The notes beneath the pieces are model-generated. The model was given only the letters and a program-made list of their open reading frames with translations. It did not search any database and was not told the origin of the DNA. This document shows positions 1-6,747 of a stretch of DNA of 33,278 nucleotides, piece after piece. Position 1 is the first letter of the stretch; every line of letters starts with the position of its first letter. Both the position numbers and the translations under genes were made by a program. The stretch is from Dactylosporangium sp. AC04546 (lineage in GTDB: Bacteria; Actinomycetota; Actinomycetes; Mycobacteriales; Micromonosporaceae). Location: NCBI RefSeq assembly GCF_022095675.1, contig NZ_JAHYSG010000127.1, forward strand, positions 1 through 33,278, written 5' to 3'.

Positions 1-1289
1 ACCGGGGGGACCGGGGCGGGCGCGGCGGCCGGTGCCACGGCCCGGGCGGTCGGCTGGGCCGGCACCGGGGTGAACTGCGGCCAGGACGGGTCGTCGCCGG
101 CCGCGGCCATCGCGACGCTGATCGGTTCCGCGGCGCCGACCGTCGTGGTCGCCACCGGAGCGAGCGGCGCGGCGAAGGGCGCGGCGACGGCCGGGGCCGC
201 CGGGGGAGGGGCCGCGACGGGAGCGGCCGCCAGCTCGGCCAGGTGCAGGGCGCCTTCCGCGACGACGAGCTGCGGCTCCTCCAGGACCGTCGGCGGGACC
301 CCGGTCGCCCGGTGCAGCATCGTCGCGATGAGCGGGGTGCGGGTGCCGCCGCCGACCAGGAACCAGCCGGCGACCGACTCGGGGCGGACCCGCGCCTCCC
401 GCAGCGTCGTCAGGGCGAGGTCCACCGTGCGGCGCAGGACCGGCTCGGCCGCCGTCTCGAACTGCTGGCGGGTGAGCAGGACCTCCTGGTCCGCGACCGG
501 GATGAACAGGCTCGCCGAGGACTCGCGGGACAGGGTCTCGCGCAGGTGGCGGGCGTCGGTCCACAGCATCGTGGTGTGGCGCAGGTCCGCGGCCGAGGAC
601 GGGGCGGCCAGCCGGGCCCACAGGGCCGGGTCGAGCAGTGTCCGGGCGTGGGCGACGACCAGGGCGTCGAGGTCGATGCCGCCGACGTCGTCGAGACCGC
701 GGCAGGACAGGTCGCGGAAGCCGTCCGGGGTGCGCTGTACCACGCTGACGTCGAACGTGCCGGCGCCGAGGTCGTACACGACGACGCACTGGCCGGGCGC
801 CACCGTGTGGCCGAGGACCGCCGCGAAGTACGTGGCGGCGGCGACCGGCTCGGCGACGAGCGCCGGGGTGGGCAGGCCGGCGAGCGCGGCGGCGTCGAGG
901 AGCACCTGCCGGCGGGCCGTGCCCCAGGTCGCCGGGCAGGTCATGGTCACCGCGCCCGGCGGGCCGCCGAGCGTGCGCAGGGCCTCGGCCCGCACCCGGG
1001 ACAGGGCGGCCGCGACCAGCTCGGGCACCGGGTACGCCCGCTCGCCCAGCAGCACGTCGAGGTCGTCGATGCGGCGCTTCGGGTGCGGCTCGTAGCGGGC
1101 CGGGTCGAGCCGCGCCGAGTGCTCCGCGTCCCGGCCGGCGACCAGCCGCGCCGAGTTGTTCACGAACACGGCGGAGGGCAGCAGCGGCGACGAGTCGAAC
1201 AGCAGCGGCCGGATCTTGCCGCCGCCGTGGCGCACGACGGCCACCGTGCTCGACGTACCGTAGTCGATTCCCAACGCGGTCTGCGGCAC
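1..1289 (-). CDS. Hsp70-family (DnaK-like) protein, C-terminus cut by window edge
   Basis: The N-terminal part is an Hsp70/actin-fold ATPase. The phosphate-1 loop GIDYGTSST is at about residues 7-15, the phosphate-2 loop YDLGAGTFDVS at about 168-182, and the adenosine loop FLVGGGTRTP at about 306-318. From about residue 350 the chain becomes a low-complexity Ala/Pro-rich tail that continues past the window edge. This layout (ATPase followed by a disordered tail instead of a canonical substrate-binding domain) is common in actinobacterial Hsp70 paralogues of unknown function, so it should not be called the housekeeping DnaK. The start is the GTG giving MPQTALGIDYG; the nearby ATG at 1300 is out of frame. 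A TATGCT hexamer lies exactly 6 nt before the GTG and no Shine-Dalgarno is visible, which suggests a leaderless mRNA. The gene is divergent from the LLM-hemerythrin gene. Confidence 0.88.
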   Translation of the reverse strand, partial: MPQTALGIDYGTSSTVAVVRHGGGKIRPLLFDSSPLLPSAVFVNNSARLVAGRDAEHSARLDPARYEPHPKRRIDDLDVLLGERAYPVPELVAAALSRVRAEALRTLGGPPGAVTMTCPATWGTARRQVLLDAAALAGLPTPALVAEPVAAATYFAAVLGHTVAPGQCVVVYDLGAGTFDVSVVQRTPDGFRDLSCRGLDDVGGIDLDALVVAHARTLLDPALWARLAAPSSAADLRHTTMLWTDARHLRETLSRESSASLFIPVADQEVLLTRQQFETAAEPVLRRTVDLALTTLREARVRPESVAGWFLVGGGTRTPLIATMLHRATGVPPTVLEEPQLVVAEGALHLAELAAAPVAAPPPAAPAVAAPFAAPLAPVATTTVGAAEPISVAMAAAGDDPSWPQFTPVPAQPTARAVAPAAAPAPVPP

Positions 1290-1295
1290 ACGGCG

Positions 1296-1301
1296 AGCAT
1301 A
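1296..1301 (-). promoter_or_regulatory. -10 element TATGCT for the Hsp70-family gene (leaderless)
   Basis: TATGCT on the minus strand ends 6 nt before the GTG start, so transcription would begin at or next to the start codon. No convincing -35 hexamer was found. Confidence 0.5.
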
Positions 1302-1363
1302 GGAACGCCCGGCCCGGACAGGATCGGGCGAACGGATCATGCCGTGCGTCACTTCGGGTAAGT

Positions 1364-1392
1364 TTGGCGGCGGATCTTCTGTCTGCCATACT
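1364..1392 (+). promoter_or_regulatory. Promoter TTGGCG-17 bp-CATACT for the LLM-hemerythrin gene
   Basis: TTGGCG (1364-1369) and CATACT (1387-1392) are separated by 17 bp, and CATACT ends 6 nt before the ATG at 1399. No Shine-Dalgarno is seen. The geometry fits a sigma-70-type promoter giving a leaderless transcript. Confidence 0.55.
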
Positions 1393-1398
1393 ATCTGC

Positions 1399-2949
1399 AT
1401 GACCGACTATGGGCACGAGCTACGGTTCGGGACGTTCCTGCCGGCCGAGGCCTCCACCGCTGATGAGAGTGTGCGGCTTGCGGTGCTGACCGAGACGCTC
1501 GGGCTCGACCTCACCAGTGTGCAGGACCATCCGTACCAGGGGCGTTTCCTCGACGCCTGGACGCTGCTCTCCGTGGTGGCCGCGGCCACTCAGCGGATCT
1601 CCGTCTTTCCCAACGTCGCCAACCTGCCGCTGCGGCCGCCGGCCGTGCTCGCGCGTGCCGCGGCCGGCCTCGACGTGCTCACCGGGGGGCGGGTCGAGCT
1701 CGGGCTCGGGGCCGGCGCCTTCTGGGACGCGATCGTGGGCATGGGCGGCACCCGCCGTACACCTGCTGAGTCCTTGAAGGCTCTTGAGGAGGCCGTCGCG
1801 GTGCTCCGGGCGCTGTGGAGTGACGAGCGGTCGTCCCGCGTCGACGGGGAGCACTATCAGCTGCGCGGGGCGCACCCGGGGCCGGCGCCGGCGCACGACA
1901 TCGGGATCTGGATCGGCGGGTACAAGCCGCGGATGCTGTCGCTCATCGGGCGGGTCGGTGACGGGTGGCTGCCCAGCTCGCCGTACCTGCCGCCGGAGCA
2001 GCTCGGCGAGGCCAACGCGCGGATCGACGACGCCGCGGTCGCGGCGGGGCGCCGGCCGCAGGACGTGCTGCGGCTGTACAACATCGCGGGGACGTTCGCC
2101 GGGCGCGGGCAGGAGTTCCTGCAGGGGCCGCCGAAGGTGTGGGTCGAGCAGCTCGCCGAGCTCGCGGTCAGCGAGGGCGTGAGCGGGTTCGTCCTCATGG
2201 TGCGCGCCGGTGGCGACGACGACCTGCGGCGGTTCGCGGTGGAGGTGGCGCCGGCCGTGCGGGACCTGGTGGCGCGGGAGCGCTCCGGCGTCTCGAAGCC
2301 CGCTGCCCCCGCTGCCCCCGTTGCCTCCGCTCCACCCGTGATCGCTGTTTCGGCAAACCTCGCCACGCCCACACCCGACGACGGGACCCGGCTGTCCGCG
2401 GTGCGGCTCTGGGACGAGGCCGAGCGCCCGGCCGGGCCCGCCCTCGACCCGGCGCTGCGGTACACCGACCGCCAGAAGGCCAAGGGTCAGCACCTCGTCG
2501 ACGTGCACAACCACCTGCGCGAGGAGCTCGACCAGGTGCGTGACCTCGTCCGCCAGGTGGCCGCCGGCTCGCTCGACGTCGGCCGGGCCCGATCGATGAT
2601 CAACACGATGGCGATGCGGCAGAACAACTGGACCCTCGGCACGTACTGCGAGAGCTACTGCCGGGTCGTCACCACCCACCACACCATCGAGGACGTGTCA
2701 CTGTTCCCGGCGCTGCGGGCGGCCGACCCCCGGCTCGCACCGGTGGTCGACCGCCTGGAGGCGGAGCACCACGTCATCGCCGACGTCCTCGAACGCGTCG
2801 ACGCCGCGCTGGTGTCGCTGGTGGGCAAGCCCGACGGCATCGGTGAGGTGCAGGAGGCCGTCGACCTGCTCACCGACACGCTGCTCTCGCACCTGTCCTA
2901 CGAGGAGCGCGAGCTGGTCGAGCCGCTGAGCCGGCTGAACGTCACCTGA
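1399..2949 (+). CDS. LLM-class flavin-dependent oxidoreductase fused to a hemerythrin domain
   Basis: This is a 516-residue two-domain protein. Residues 1 to about 290 are a luciferase-like (LLM) TIM barrel that would bind FMN or F420; LRFGTFLP is at the start and LTGGRVELGLGAG lies in the middle. An Ala/Pro-rich linker follows (about 295-340). The C-terminal part is an HHE hemerythrin-like four-helix bundle with HNHL at 370-373, HHTIED at about 427-432, then EAEHH and a final SHLSYEERE. These supply the His/Glu ligands expected of a di-iron site. LLM enzymes typically oxidise or reduce small substrates with a flavin, and hemerythrin domains bind O2 or sense oxygen or NO. The substrate is unknown. 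An upstream in-frame ATG at 1339 is less likely because the promoter at 1364-1392 places the transcript start at 1399. The 3' end overlaps the convergent SDR gene by 8 bp. Confidence 0.88.
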   Translation: MTDYGHELRFGTFLPAEASTADESVRLAVLTETLGLDLTSVQDHPYQGRFLDAWTLLSVVAAATQRISVFPNVANLPLRPPAVLARAAAGLDVLTGGRVELGLGAGAFWDAIVGMGGTRRTPAESLKALEEAVAVLRALWSDERSSRVDGEHYQLRGAHPGPAPAHDIGIWIGGYKPRMLSLIGRVGDGWLPSSPYLPPEQLGEANARIDDAAVAAGRRPQDVLRLYNIAGTFAGRGQEFLQGPPKVWVEQLAELAVSEGVSGFVLMVRAGGDDDLRRFAVEVAPAVRDLVARERSGVSKPAAPAAPVASAPPVIAVSANLATPTPDDGTRLSAVRLWDEAERPAGPALDPALRYTDRQKAKGQHLVDVHNHLREELDQVRDLVRQVAAGSLDVGRARSMINTMAMRQNNWTLGTYCESYCRVVTTHHTIEDVSLFPALRAADPRLAPVVDRLEAEHHVIADVLERVDAALVSLVGKPDGIGEVQEAVDLLTDTLLSHLSYEERELVEPLSRLNVT

Positions 2950-3880
2950 CGCTCGCCACCGACACGTCCCACAGCCGGGCGGCCGCCTCGGGGTCCAGCG
3001 CGTACGCCGCGACCCCGAACCGGGTGCCGGGCTGGTTGGGCAGGGCCTCGTTGCAGTCCTCGAAGTAGTGCCCGCCCACGTGATCGAGCAGCGGTGAGGC
3101 GGCCAGCAGCACCGAGGTCGCCGCACCCTGCTCGACCGTCTTCCACTCGCTGAGCCCGGCGCCGGCCGCCGCCCGCAGCCGGGCGATCTCCTCGTCGGTG
3201 ACGTGCCGCTGCAGGGCGGTGCGGATGCTGCCCGGGTGCAGGCTGTTGACGAAGATGCCGTCGCCCGCCCAGCGCCGCGTGGCCTCGAGCGCGAAGAGGA
3301 TGTTCGCGGTCTTCGACTGCCCGTACGCGGACCACGGCTCGTACTCGCGCCGCTCGAAGTGGATGTCGTCGAACACCACCGGCGAGCGGAGGTGGGCGCT
3401 GGAGGCCACCGAGACCACGCGCGCGCCGCCGGCGCTCCTGAGCTGCGGCAGCAGCCCGAGGGTCAGCGCGAAGTGGCCGAGGTGGTTGGTGGCGAACTGC
3501 AGCTCCCAGCCGTTGCCGGTGCGGCTGAGCGGCGCGGCCATGACGCCGGCGTTGTTGACGAGGATGTGCAGCGGGCCGGGATCGCCGTTCTGGACGAACG
3601 CGTTGACGGAGGCCAGGTCCGACAGGTCGAGCCGGGCCACGCTGATCTGCTTGTTGCCGGTCGTAGCGACGATGTCCTCGGCGACCCGCTCGCCGGCGCC
3701 GGTGTCGCGCACGGCCAGGACGACCTCGGCCCCGCGCCCGGCGAGGGCCCGGGCCGTCTCGACGCCGATGCCGGAGGCGCCGCCGGTGACGACGGCCCGC
3801 TTCCCGGCGAGGTCGACGCCCGCGACGACCTGCTCGGCCGTCGACTCGGCGCCGAAGGGTGTGGTGATGTGCTCGGTCAT
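2942..3880 (-). CDS. Short-chain dehydrogenase/reductase (retinol dehydrogenase/WWOX-like)
   Basis: This 312-residue classical SDR has the Rossmann cofactor motif TGGASGIG at about residues 32-39, the structural NNAG motif, a catalytic Ser region (SVASSAH), and the active-site YxxxK as YGQSK. It probably reduces or oxidises a carbonyl/alcohol with NAD(P)(H). The overall pattern resembles the retinol-dehydrogenase/WWOX-like SDR group, but the substrate cannot be read from sequence. The start is MTEHITTPFG, preceded by GGAAGGGG as a ribosome binding site. The gene is divergent from a TetR regulator with two identical palindromic sites between them, so it is very likely the regulator's target. 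Confidence 0.9.
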   Translation of the reverse strand: MTEHITTPFGAESTAEQVVAGVDLAGKRAVVTGGASGIGVETARALAGRGAEVVLAVRDTGAGERVAEDIVATTGNKQISVARLDLSDLASVNAFVQNGDPGPLHILVNNAGVMAAPLSRTGNGWELQFATNHLGHFALTLGLLPQLRSAGGARVVSVASSAHLRSPVVFDDIHFERREYEPWSAYGQSKTANILFALEATRRWAGDGIFVNSLHPGSIRTALQRHVTDEEIARLRAAAGAGLSEWKTVEQGAATSVLLAASPLLDHVGGHYFEDCNEALPNQPGTRFGVAAYALDPEAAARLWDVSVASVR

Positions 3881-3914
3881 GATGATGCCCCTTCCCGGCA
3901 GTACCATGGTGAAA

Positions 3915-3949
3915 CGGAGGCTCCTCCACGTTATCCGGAGGCTCCTCCG
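3915..3949. promoter_or_regulatory. Twin operators CGGAGGCTCCTCC between the SDR and TetR genes
   Basis: Two copies of CGGAGGCTCCTCC begin at 3915 and 3936. Each is an inverted repeat GGAGG-CT-CCTCC, and the second extends to CGGAGG-CT-CCTCCG. They are 21 bp apart, two helical turns, which would place two regulator dimers on the same DNA face. The sites sit in the 91-bp divergent intergenic region, as expected for autoregulation plus control of the SDR gene. Confidence 0.75.
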
Positions 3950-3971
3950 ATTGCCACCGTGGGGAGGAACT

Positions 3972-4544
3972 GTGACGGAGCGCCCACTGCGCGCCGATGC
4001 CCGCCGCAACCGGGAGCGCCTGCTGGAGGTGGCCATGCGGGCCTTCTCGGAGCAGGGCCCGGACGCGACGCTGGACGCCATCGCCCGCACGGCGGGCGTG
4101 GGCATCGGCACGCTCTACCGCCACTTCCCGACGCGGGAGGCCTTGATCGAGGAGGTGTACCGCGCGGAGCTCGCGCGCCTGTGCGACGCCGCGCCGGCCC
4201 TGCTGGAGTCGCTCCCGCCGGACGAGGCGCTGCGCTCGTGGATGGACCGCTTCATCGACTACGTGGCGGCGAAGCGCGGCTTGGCCGACGCGCTGCGCGT
4301 GGTGATCGCGGCGGGCGGCCAGCCGTTCGCCCACAGCCGCGAACGCCTGGTCGGTGCTTTGGCGGTCCTGCTGCCGGCGGCGGGGCTGGGGGCCTCGTCG
4401 GCGGACGACGTCCTGATGTCGTTGAACGGCATCTCCTTGACGGCGGGCGACCCGGCGCAGCGCGACCAGGCGGCGAGGCTGCTGGACCTGCTGATGGACG
4501 GTCTGCGCTACCGCCGCACCGCGGGTCGTCCCCACCATTCTTGA
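3972..4544 (+). CDS. TetR-family transcriptional regulator
   Basis: This is a 190-residue repressor-type protein. The N-terminal helix-turn-helix lies at about residues 12-58 (RRNRERLLEVAMRAF, then TLDAIARTAGVGIGTLYRHF), with the YRHF recognition-helix end typical of the family. The C-terminal ligand-binding part contains LLDLLMDGLRYRR near its end and resembles SbtR-type TetR_C domains. The ligand is unknown. The start is GTG at 3972, preceded by GGGGAGGAAC as a good Shine-Dalgarno; longer upstream extensions would run through the operators. The two palindromes upstream are the likely binding sites. The stop codon lies inside the first arm of a hairpin that looks like the gene's own terminator. 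Confidence 0.92.
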   Translation: MTERPLRADARRNRERLLEVAMRAFSEQGPDATLDAIARTAGVGIGTLYRHFPTREALIEEVYRAELARLCDAAPALLESLPPDEALRSWMDRFIDYVAAKRGLADALRVVIAAGGQPFAHSRERLVGALAVLLPAAGLGASSADDVLMSLNGISLTAGDPAQRDQAARLLDLLMDGLRYRRTAGRPHHS

Positions 4545-4570
4545 TGCATCAAGCGTGATGCATCATTTTT
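4542..4570 (+). terminator. Intrinsic-type terminator at the TetR stop codon
   Basis: TGATGCATCA (4542-4551), loop AGCG (4552-4555), TGATGCATCA (4556-4565), then TTTTT (4566-4570). Because each arm is itself palindromic, the two copies can pair as a 10-bp stem with a 4-nt loop followed by five T. The TGA of the TetR gene forms the start of the first arm. Canonical T-tract terminators are uncommon in such GC-rich genomes, so the site stands out. Confidence 0.6.
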
Positions 4571-4579
4571 GATGTATCG
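4542..4579. repeat. Palindrome cluster 1: three TGATGCATCA-type sites at 14-bp spacing
   Basis: The sites are TGATGCATCA (4542-4551), TGATGCATCA (4556-4565) and TGATGTATCG (4570-4579), with centres exactly 14 bp apart. A second cluster with the same unit and spacing occurs at 5016-5067. The spacers are AGCG and TTTT. Confidence 0.85.
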
Positions 4580-4699
4580 GCGCTCCTTTGGCCGCGGCTT
4601 CGGCTTCGGCTCGGCTCGCGCAACGCGCGGCGCGGAGCCGGCGCTGTGGTGCTTCGGGCGGGGTCCTCGGTTCGCTGCCATCGGCTGACTTGGATGCGT

Positions 4700-4757
4700 C
4701 CATGATCGAGGGAAGTATTTGGCTGTCATGGCAGCCAGAAGTTTCCCTCGATCATGG
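4700..4757. repeat. 58-bp imperfect palindrome (REP/MITE-like hairpin)
   Basis: The left arm CCATGATCGAGGGAA (4700-4714) is the exact reverse complement of the right arm TTCCCTCGATCATGG (4743-4757). Inside, GGCTG (4721-4725) pairs with CAGCC (4732-4736) around the same centre at 4728.5. The element is noncoding and could extrude as a cruciform or form a long RNA hairpin. Short palindromes of this kind are often dispersed repeats in actinomycete genomes; that part is inference. Confidence 0.75.
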
Positions 4758-4854
4758 CGCGGTGATCATTTCGCCGCGCAACCCGGCCTTCGCTCCACGC
4801 TCTGCTCCCACTTCCGGTCCGCCGTGCGGGTTCGCGCTGTCCGCGCATTCCGCG

Positions 4855-4920
4855 CGGTCCGCGCCGCGGTCCGCGCCGCCGTCCGCGCCGCCGTCCGCGC
4901 CGCCGTCCGCGCCGCCGTCC
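4855..4920. repeat. 12-bp tandem repeat, unit CCGCCGTCCGCG
   Basis: About five head-to-tail copies of a 12-bp unit (CCGCCGTCCGCG, the first copies with CCGCGG) lie within the gene-poor block. It is simple-sequence DNA with no visible function. Confidence 0.7.
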
Positions 4921-5015
4921 TGCCGCCCGCGCGTGCGCTGCCCGCCCGCATGCCGCCCGCCCGTCCGCGCGCTGCCCGCGTGGCGTCGCGTGGGTGCGGG
5001 CGGTTCCATCGGTTG

Positions 5016-5067
5016 TGATCCATCATTTTTGATGCATCAATCATGATGTATCAAGGCTGATGTGTGC
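5016..5067. repeat. Palindrome cluster 2: TGATGCATCA-type sites at 14-bp spacing
   Basis: The sites are TGATCCATCA (5016-5025), TGATGCATCA (5030-5039) and TGATGTATCA (5044-5053), plus a half-site TGATG at 5058 that keeps the 14-bp register. The spacers are TTTT, ATCA and AGGC. The first two units with the TTTT spacer match units 2-3 of cluster 1. Confidence 0.85.
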
Positions 5068-5219
5068 GTGACCCGGCCGCCCAGCGTCGTGTGGGTGCTC
5101 GGGGCGTCTGTCGGGGTAGTGCTGGCCGGCGGGGTGGCGTGGGTGGGCCCGAGTGGGGTTCCGGGTGGTCGGGCAGGGCCGTGACGCAGGACACGGGATC
5201 TCCATCCGTGCAAGACGCC

Positions 5220-5225
5220 TAGACT
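5220..5225 (+). promoter_or_regulatory. Possible -10 element TAGACT for the GNAT gene
   Basis: TAGACT lies about 47 bp before the GTG start and would give a short leader containing the GGGAG ribosome binding site. No good -35 hexamer is seen, so this is a weak call. Confidence 0.3.
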
Positions 5226-5271
5226 GGGTTCGAAAATTGGACTCAGGCGGCCAGGCGACGCGGGAGCGGGG

Positions 5272-5808
5272 GTGCGAGGCATGCTGATCCGGCCTTGGGC
5301 GTGCGGGGACCAACGGCTCGTCGCCGACGCGCAGGAGCACCTGTCCGAGCGGAGCCTCAACCGGCGGTTCCTCGTCGGGACCGGCGGGCGGCTGCCCTCC
5401 GCCTACCTCGCGCACATCGCCAGAGGGGCCCGGCCGCCCGAGTGGGACGCGCAGGTCGCGGTCGAGGGCCAGCGGCTGTGCGGGTGGGCGGAGTACGGCA
5501 CCATCCCCGGCACCGGCGGCAGCGCCGACCTCGCCGTCATCGTCGCCGACCGCTGGCAGCGGGCAGGCGTCGGGTCGCGGCTCATCCGGGCGCTCGTCCA
5601 GCGCATGGCCGCGGCCGGGATCCGGCAGGTGTACGCCGAGGTCCTGCCCGAGAACCGTGACGTGCAGGCGTTCGTCCGGGCGTTGGCCGGCGCCGGCAGA
5701 GGGCCTGAGGGCGGGTACGTCGACGGGCTGGTGCGGTACCACTTCCCGCTCGTCGACGTACCCGCTGAGATGCAGGGTCAGAACGCCTGGATGGCCACCG
5801 CCGTGTAG
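5272..5808 (+). CDS. GNAT-family N-acetyltransferase
   Basis: This 178-residue protein is a single GNAT fold. The acetyl-CoA pyrophosphate-binding motif A is visible as VIVADRWQRAGVGSRLI (Q/R-x-x-G-x-G/A), followed by VYAEVLPENRDVQAF, the usual beta5/alpha4 region. The N-terminal MLIRPW and ERSLNRRFL patterns resemble the GNAT domains of actinobacterial protein-lysine acetyltransferases, but there is no cyclic-nucleotide-binding domain. The acceptor substrate is unknown. GTG at 5272 is chosen because GGGAG lies 5 nt upstream; ATG at 5281 is an alternative nine bases further in. The 3' end overlaps the convergent beta-propeller gene by 31 bp. Confidence 0.87.
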   Translation: MRGMLIRPWACGDQRLVADAQEHLSERSLNRRFLVGTGGRLPSAYLAHIARGARPPEWDAQVAVEGQRLCGWAEYGTIPGTGGSADLAVIVADRWQRAGVGSRLIRALVQRMAAAGIRQVYAEVLPENRDVQAFVRALAGAGRGPEGGYVDGLVRYHFPLVDVPAEMQGQNAWMATAV

Positions 5809-6719
5809 GGCGTCGCCGGGGTCGGCGGCGTCGTGAAGCGGGCATTGGGCAGGTACAGCCGGTTGCCGAACTTCGCCACCGTCGCCGGCACGTCGAAGCC
5901 CGGGTCCGTCGTCGTCGCGCGCAGCTCGCCCGTGCGGCCCGAACGGTCCAGCTCGACCGCAGCCACCGTGTTCAGGCGGTTCTGCACGACGTAGAGCGTG
6001 CGCCCGGCGACCAGCAGGCCGTCGCCGTTGGTGAACAGCGCGTCACCGACGTCGATGCGCGTGGTCGCGCCGGTGCGGGGGTCGATGCGGAACAGCAACC
6101 CCGTGTTCGACTGCACGGCGATGAGCGCCTTGCCGTCGGGGGTCTCGGCGATGCCGTTGAGGTTGTTGACGTCCGGGGTCAGCACGAAGTCGCCGGTGAG
6201 GGCGATCGTGGTGAACGACGACGGCAGTTTGCCGTGCCGGTCGAGGGCCAGTTTGTACAGCACCGCCTTGCGCGAGTCGGTGAAGTACGCGGCCGACCCG
6301 GTGAGCACCACGTCGTTGACGAAGGTCGGTGCGGTGGCGAACTGGTACGAGGCGAGCACCGCACCCGTGCGCAGGTCCACGACCCGGGCGTTGCCCGCGC
6401 CGCCGCCGGCGACGAAGAGGCGGCCCCGGTCGTCGGTCTTCAGGCCCAGCGAGCCCGTCCCGACCGCCGGGCTGAGCTCCGACCCGGCGCCGGAGATCAG
6501 GTTCACGCGCCAGATGCGCCCGTCGGCGCGGGAGCCGAAGTACGCGAACGGGCCGGGGCCGATCGCGATGCCCTCGGGCTGGAAGCCGTCGGGCAGGTTC
6601 AGGGTCGCCGGCAGCGGCCGGTGGCCCGGGGAGGAGGCCGCGGCCGGGGACGCCACGAGCGTGGCCATGATCGTTGCGGCCAGGGTCAGTCCAACCATCA
6701 CGCGTCGATGTATGGTCAT
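5778..6719 (-). CDS. Secreted SMP-30/NHL-like beta-propeller protein
   Basis: This 313-residue protein begins with a clear signal peptide: MTIHRRVM, then a hydrophobic stretch, then ASPAAASS as a likely cleavage region near residue 30. The mature part has repeating blade-like segments (LPDGFQPEGIAIGPG, GLKTDDRGRLFVAGG, LNGIAETPDGKALIA, FTNGDGLLVAGRTLYVV). These match the SMP-30/gluconolactonase/NHL class of six-bladed propellers. Such proteins can be lactonases or binding scaffolds; the metal ligands cannot be assigned confidently, so no enzyme activity is claimed. The ATG is chosen from the signal peptide. The reading frame stays open upstream, but only through the 36-bp tandem repeat. It lies downstream of the chemoreceptor on the same strand, separated from it by that repeat array. 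Confidence 0.82.
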   Translation of the reverse strand: MTIHRRVMVGLTLAATIMATLVASPAAASSPGHRPLPATLNLPDGFQPEGIAIGPGPFAYFGSRADGRIWRVNLISGAGSELSPAVGTGSLGLKTDDRGRLFVAGGGAGNARVVDLRTGAVLASYQFATAPTFVNDVVLTGSAAYFTDSRKAVLYKLALDRHGKLPSSFTTIALTGDFVLTPDVNNLNGIAETPDGKALIAVQSNTGLLFRIDPRTGATTRIDVGDALFTNGDGLLVAGRTLYVVQNRLNTVAAVELDRSGRTGELRATTTDPGFDVPATVAKFGNRLYLPNARFTTPPTPATPYTAVAIQAF

Positions 6720-6747
6720 ACCCCGTTCTACCCCTTCCCGGACGAAA

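Larger units (their letters stand above)
4580..5271. other. Gene-poor repeat-bearing intergenic block
   Basis: I see no credible protein-coding gene here. The open frames are short, Ala/Arg/Pro-rich products of GC-rich simple sequence, without ribosome binding sites or recognisable domains. No tRNA-like cloverleaf was recognised. The block holds TTCGGC-rich simple sequence (about 4600-4620), a 58-bp palindrome (4700-4757), a 12-bp tandem repeat (4855-4920), a C/G-rich simple stretch (4920-5000) and palindrome cluster 2 (5016-5067). The remaining 200 bp lead to the GNAT gene. Confidence 0.7.

Noticed and set aside
4588..5360. Small ORFs in the gene-poor block
   Set aside because: Their translations are simple Ala/Arg/Pro/Ser repeats on both strands with no ribosome binding sites, so they are best explained as GC-rich simple sequence.
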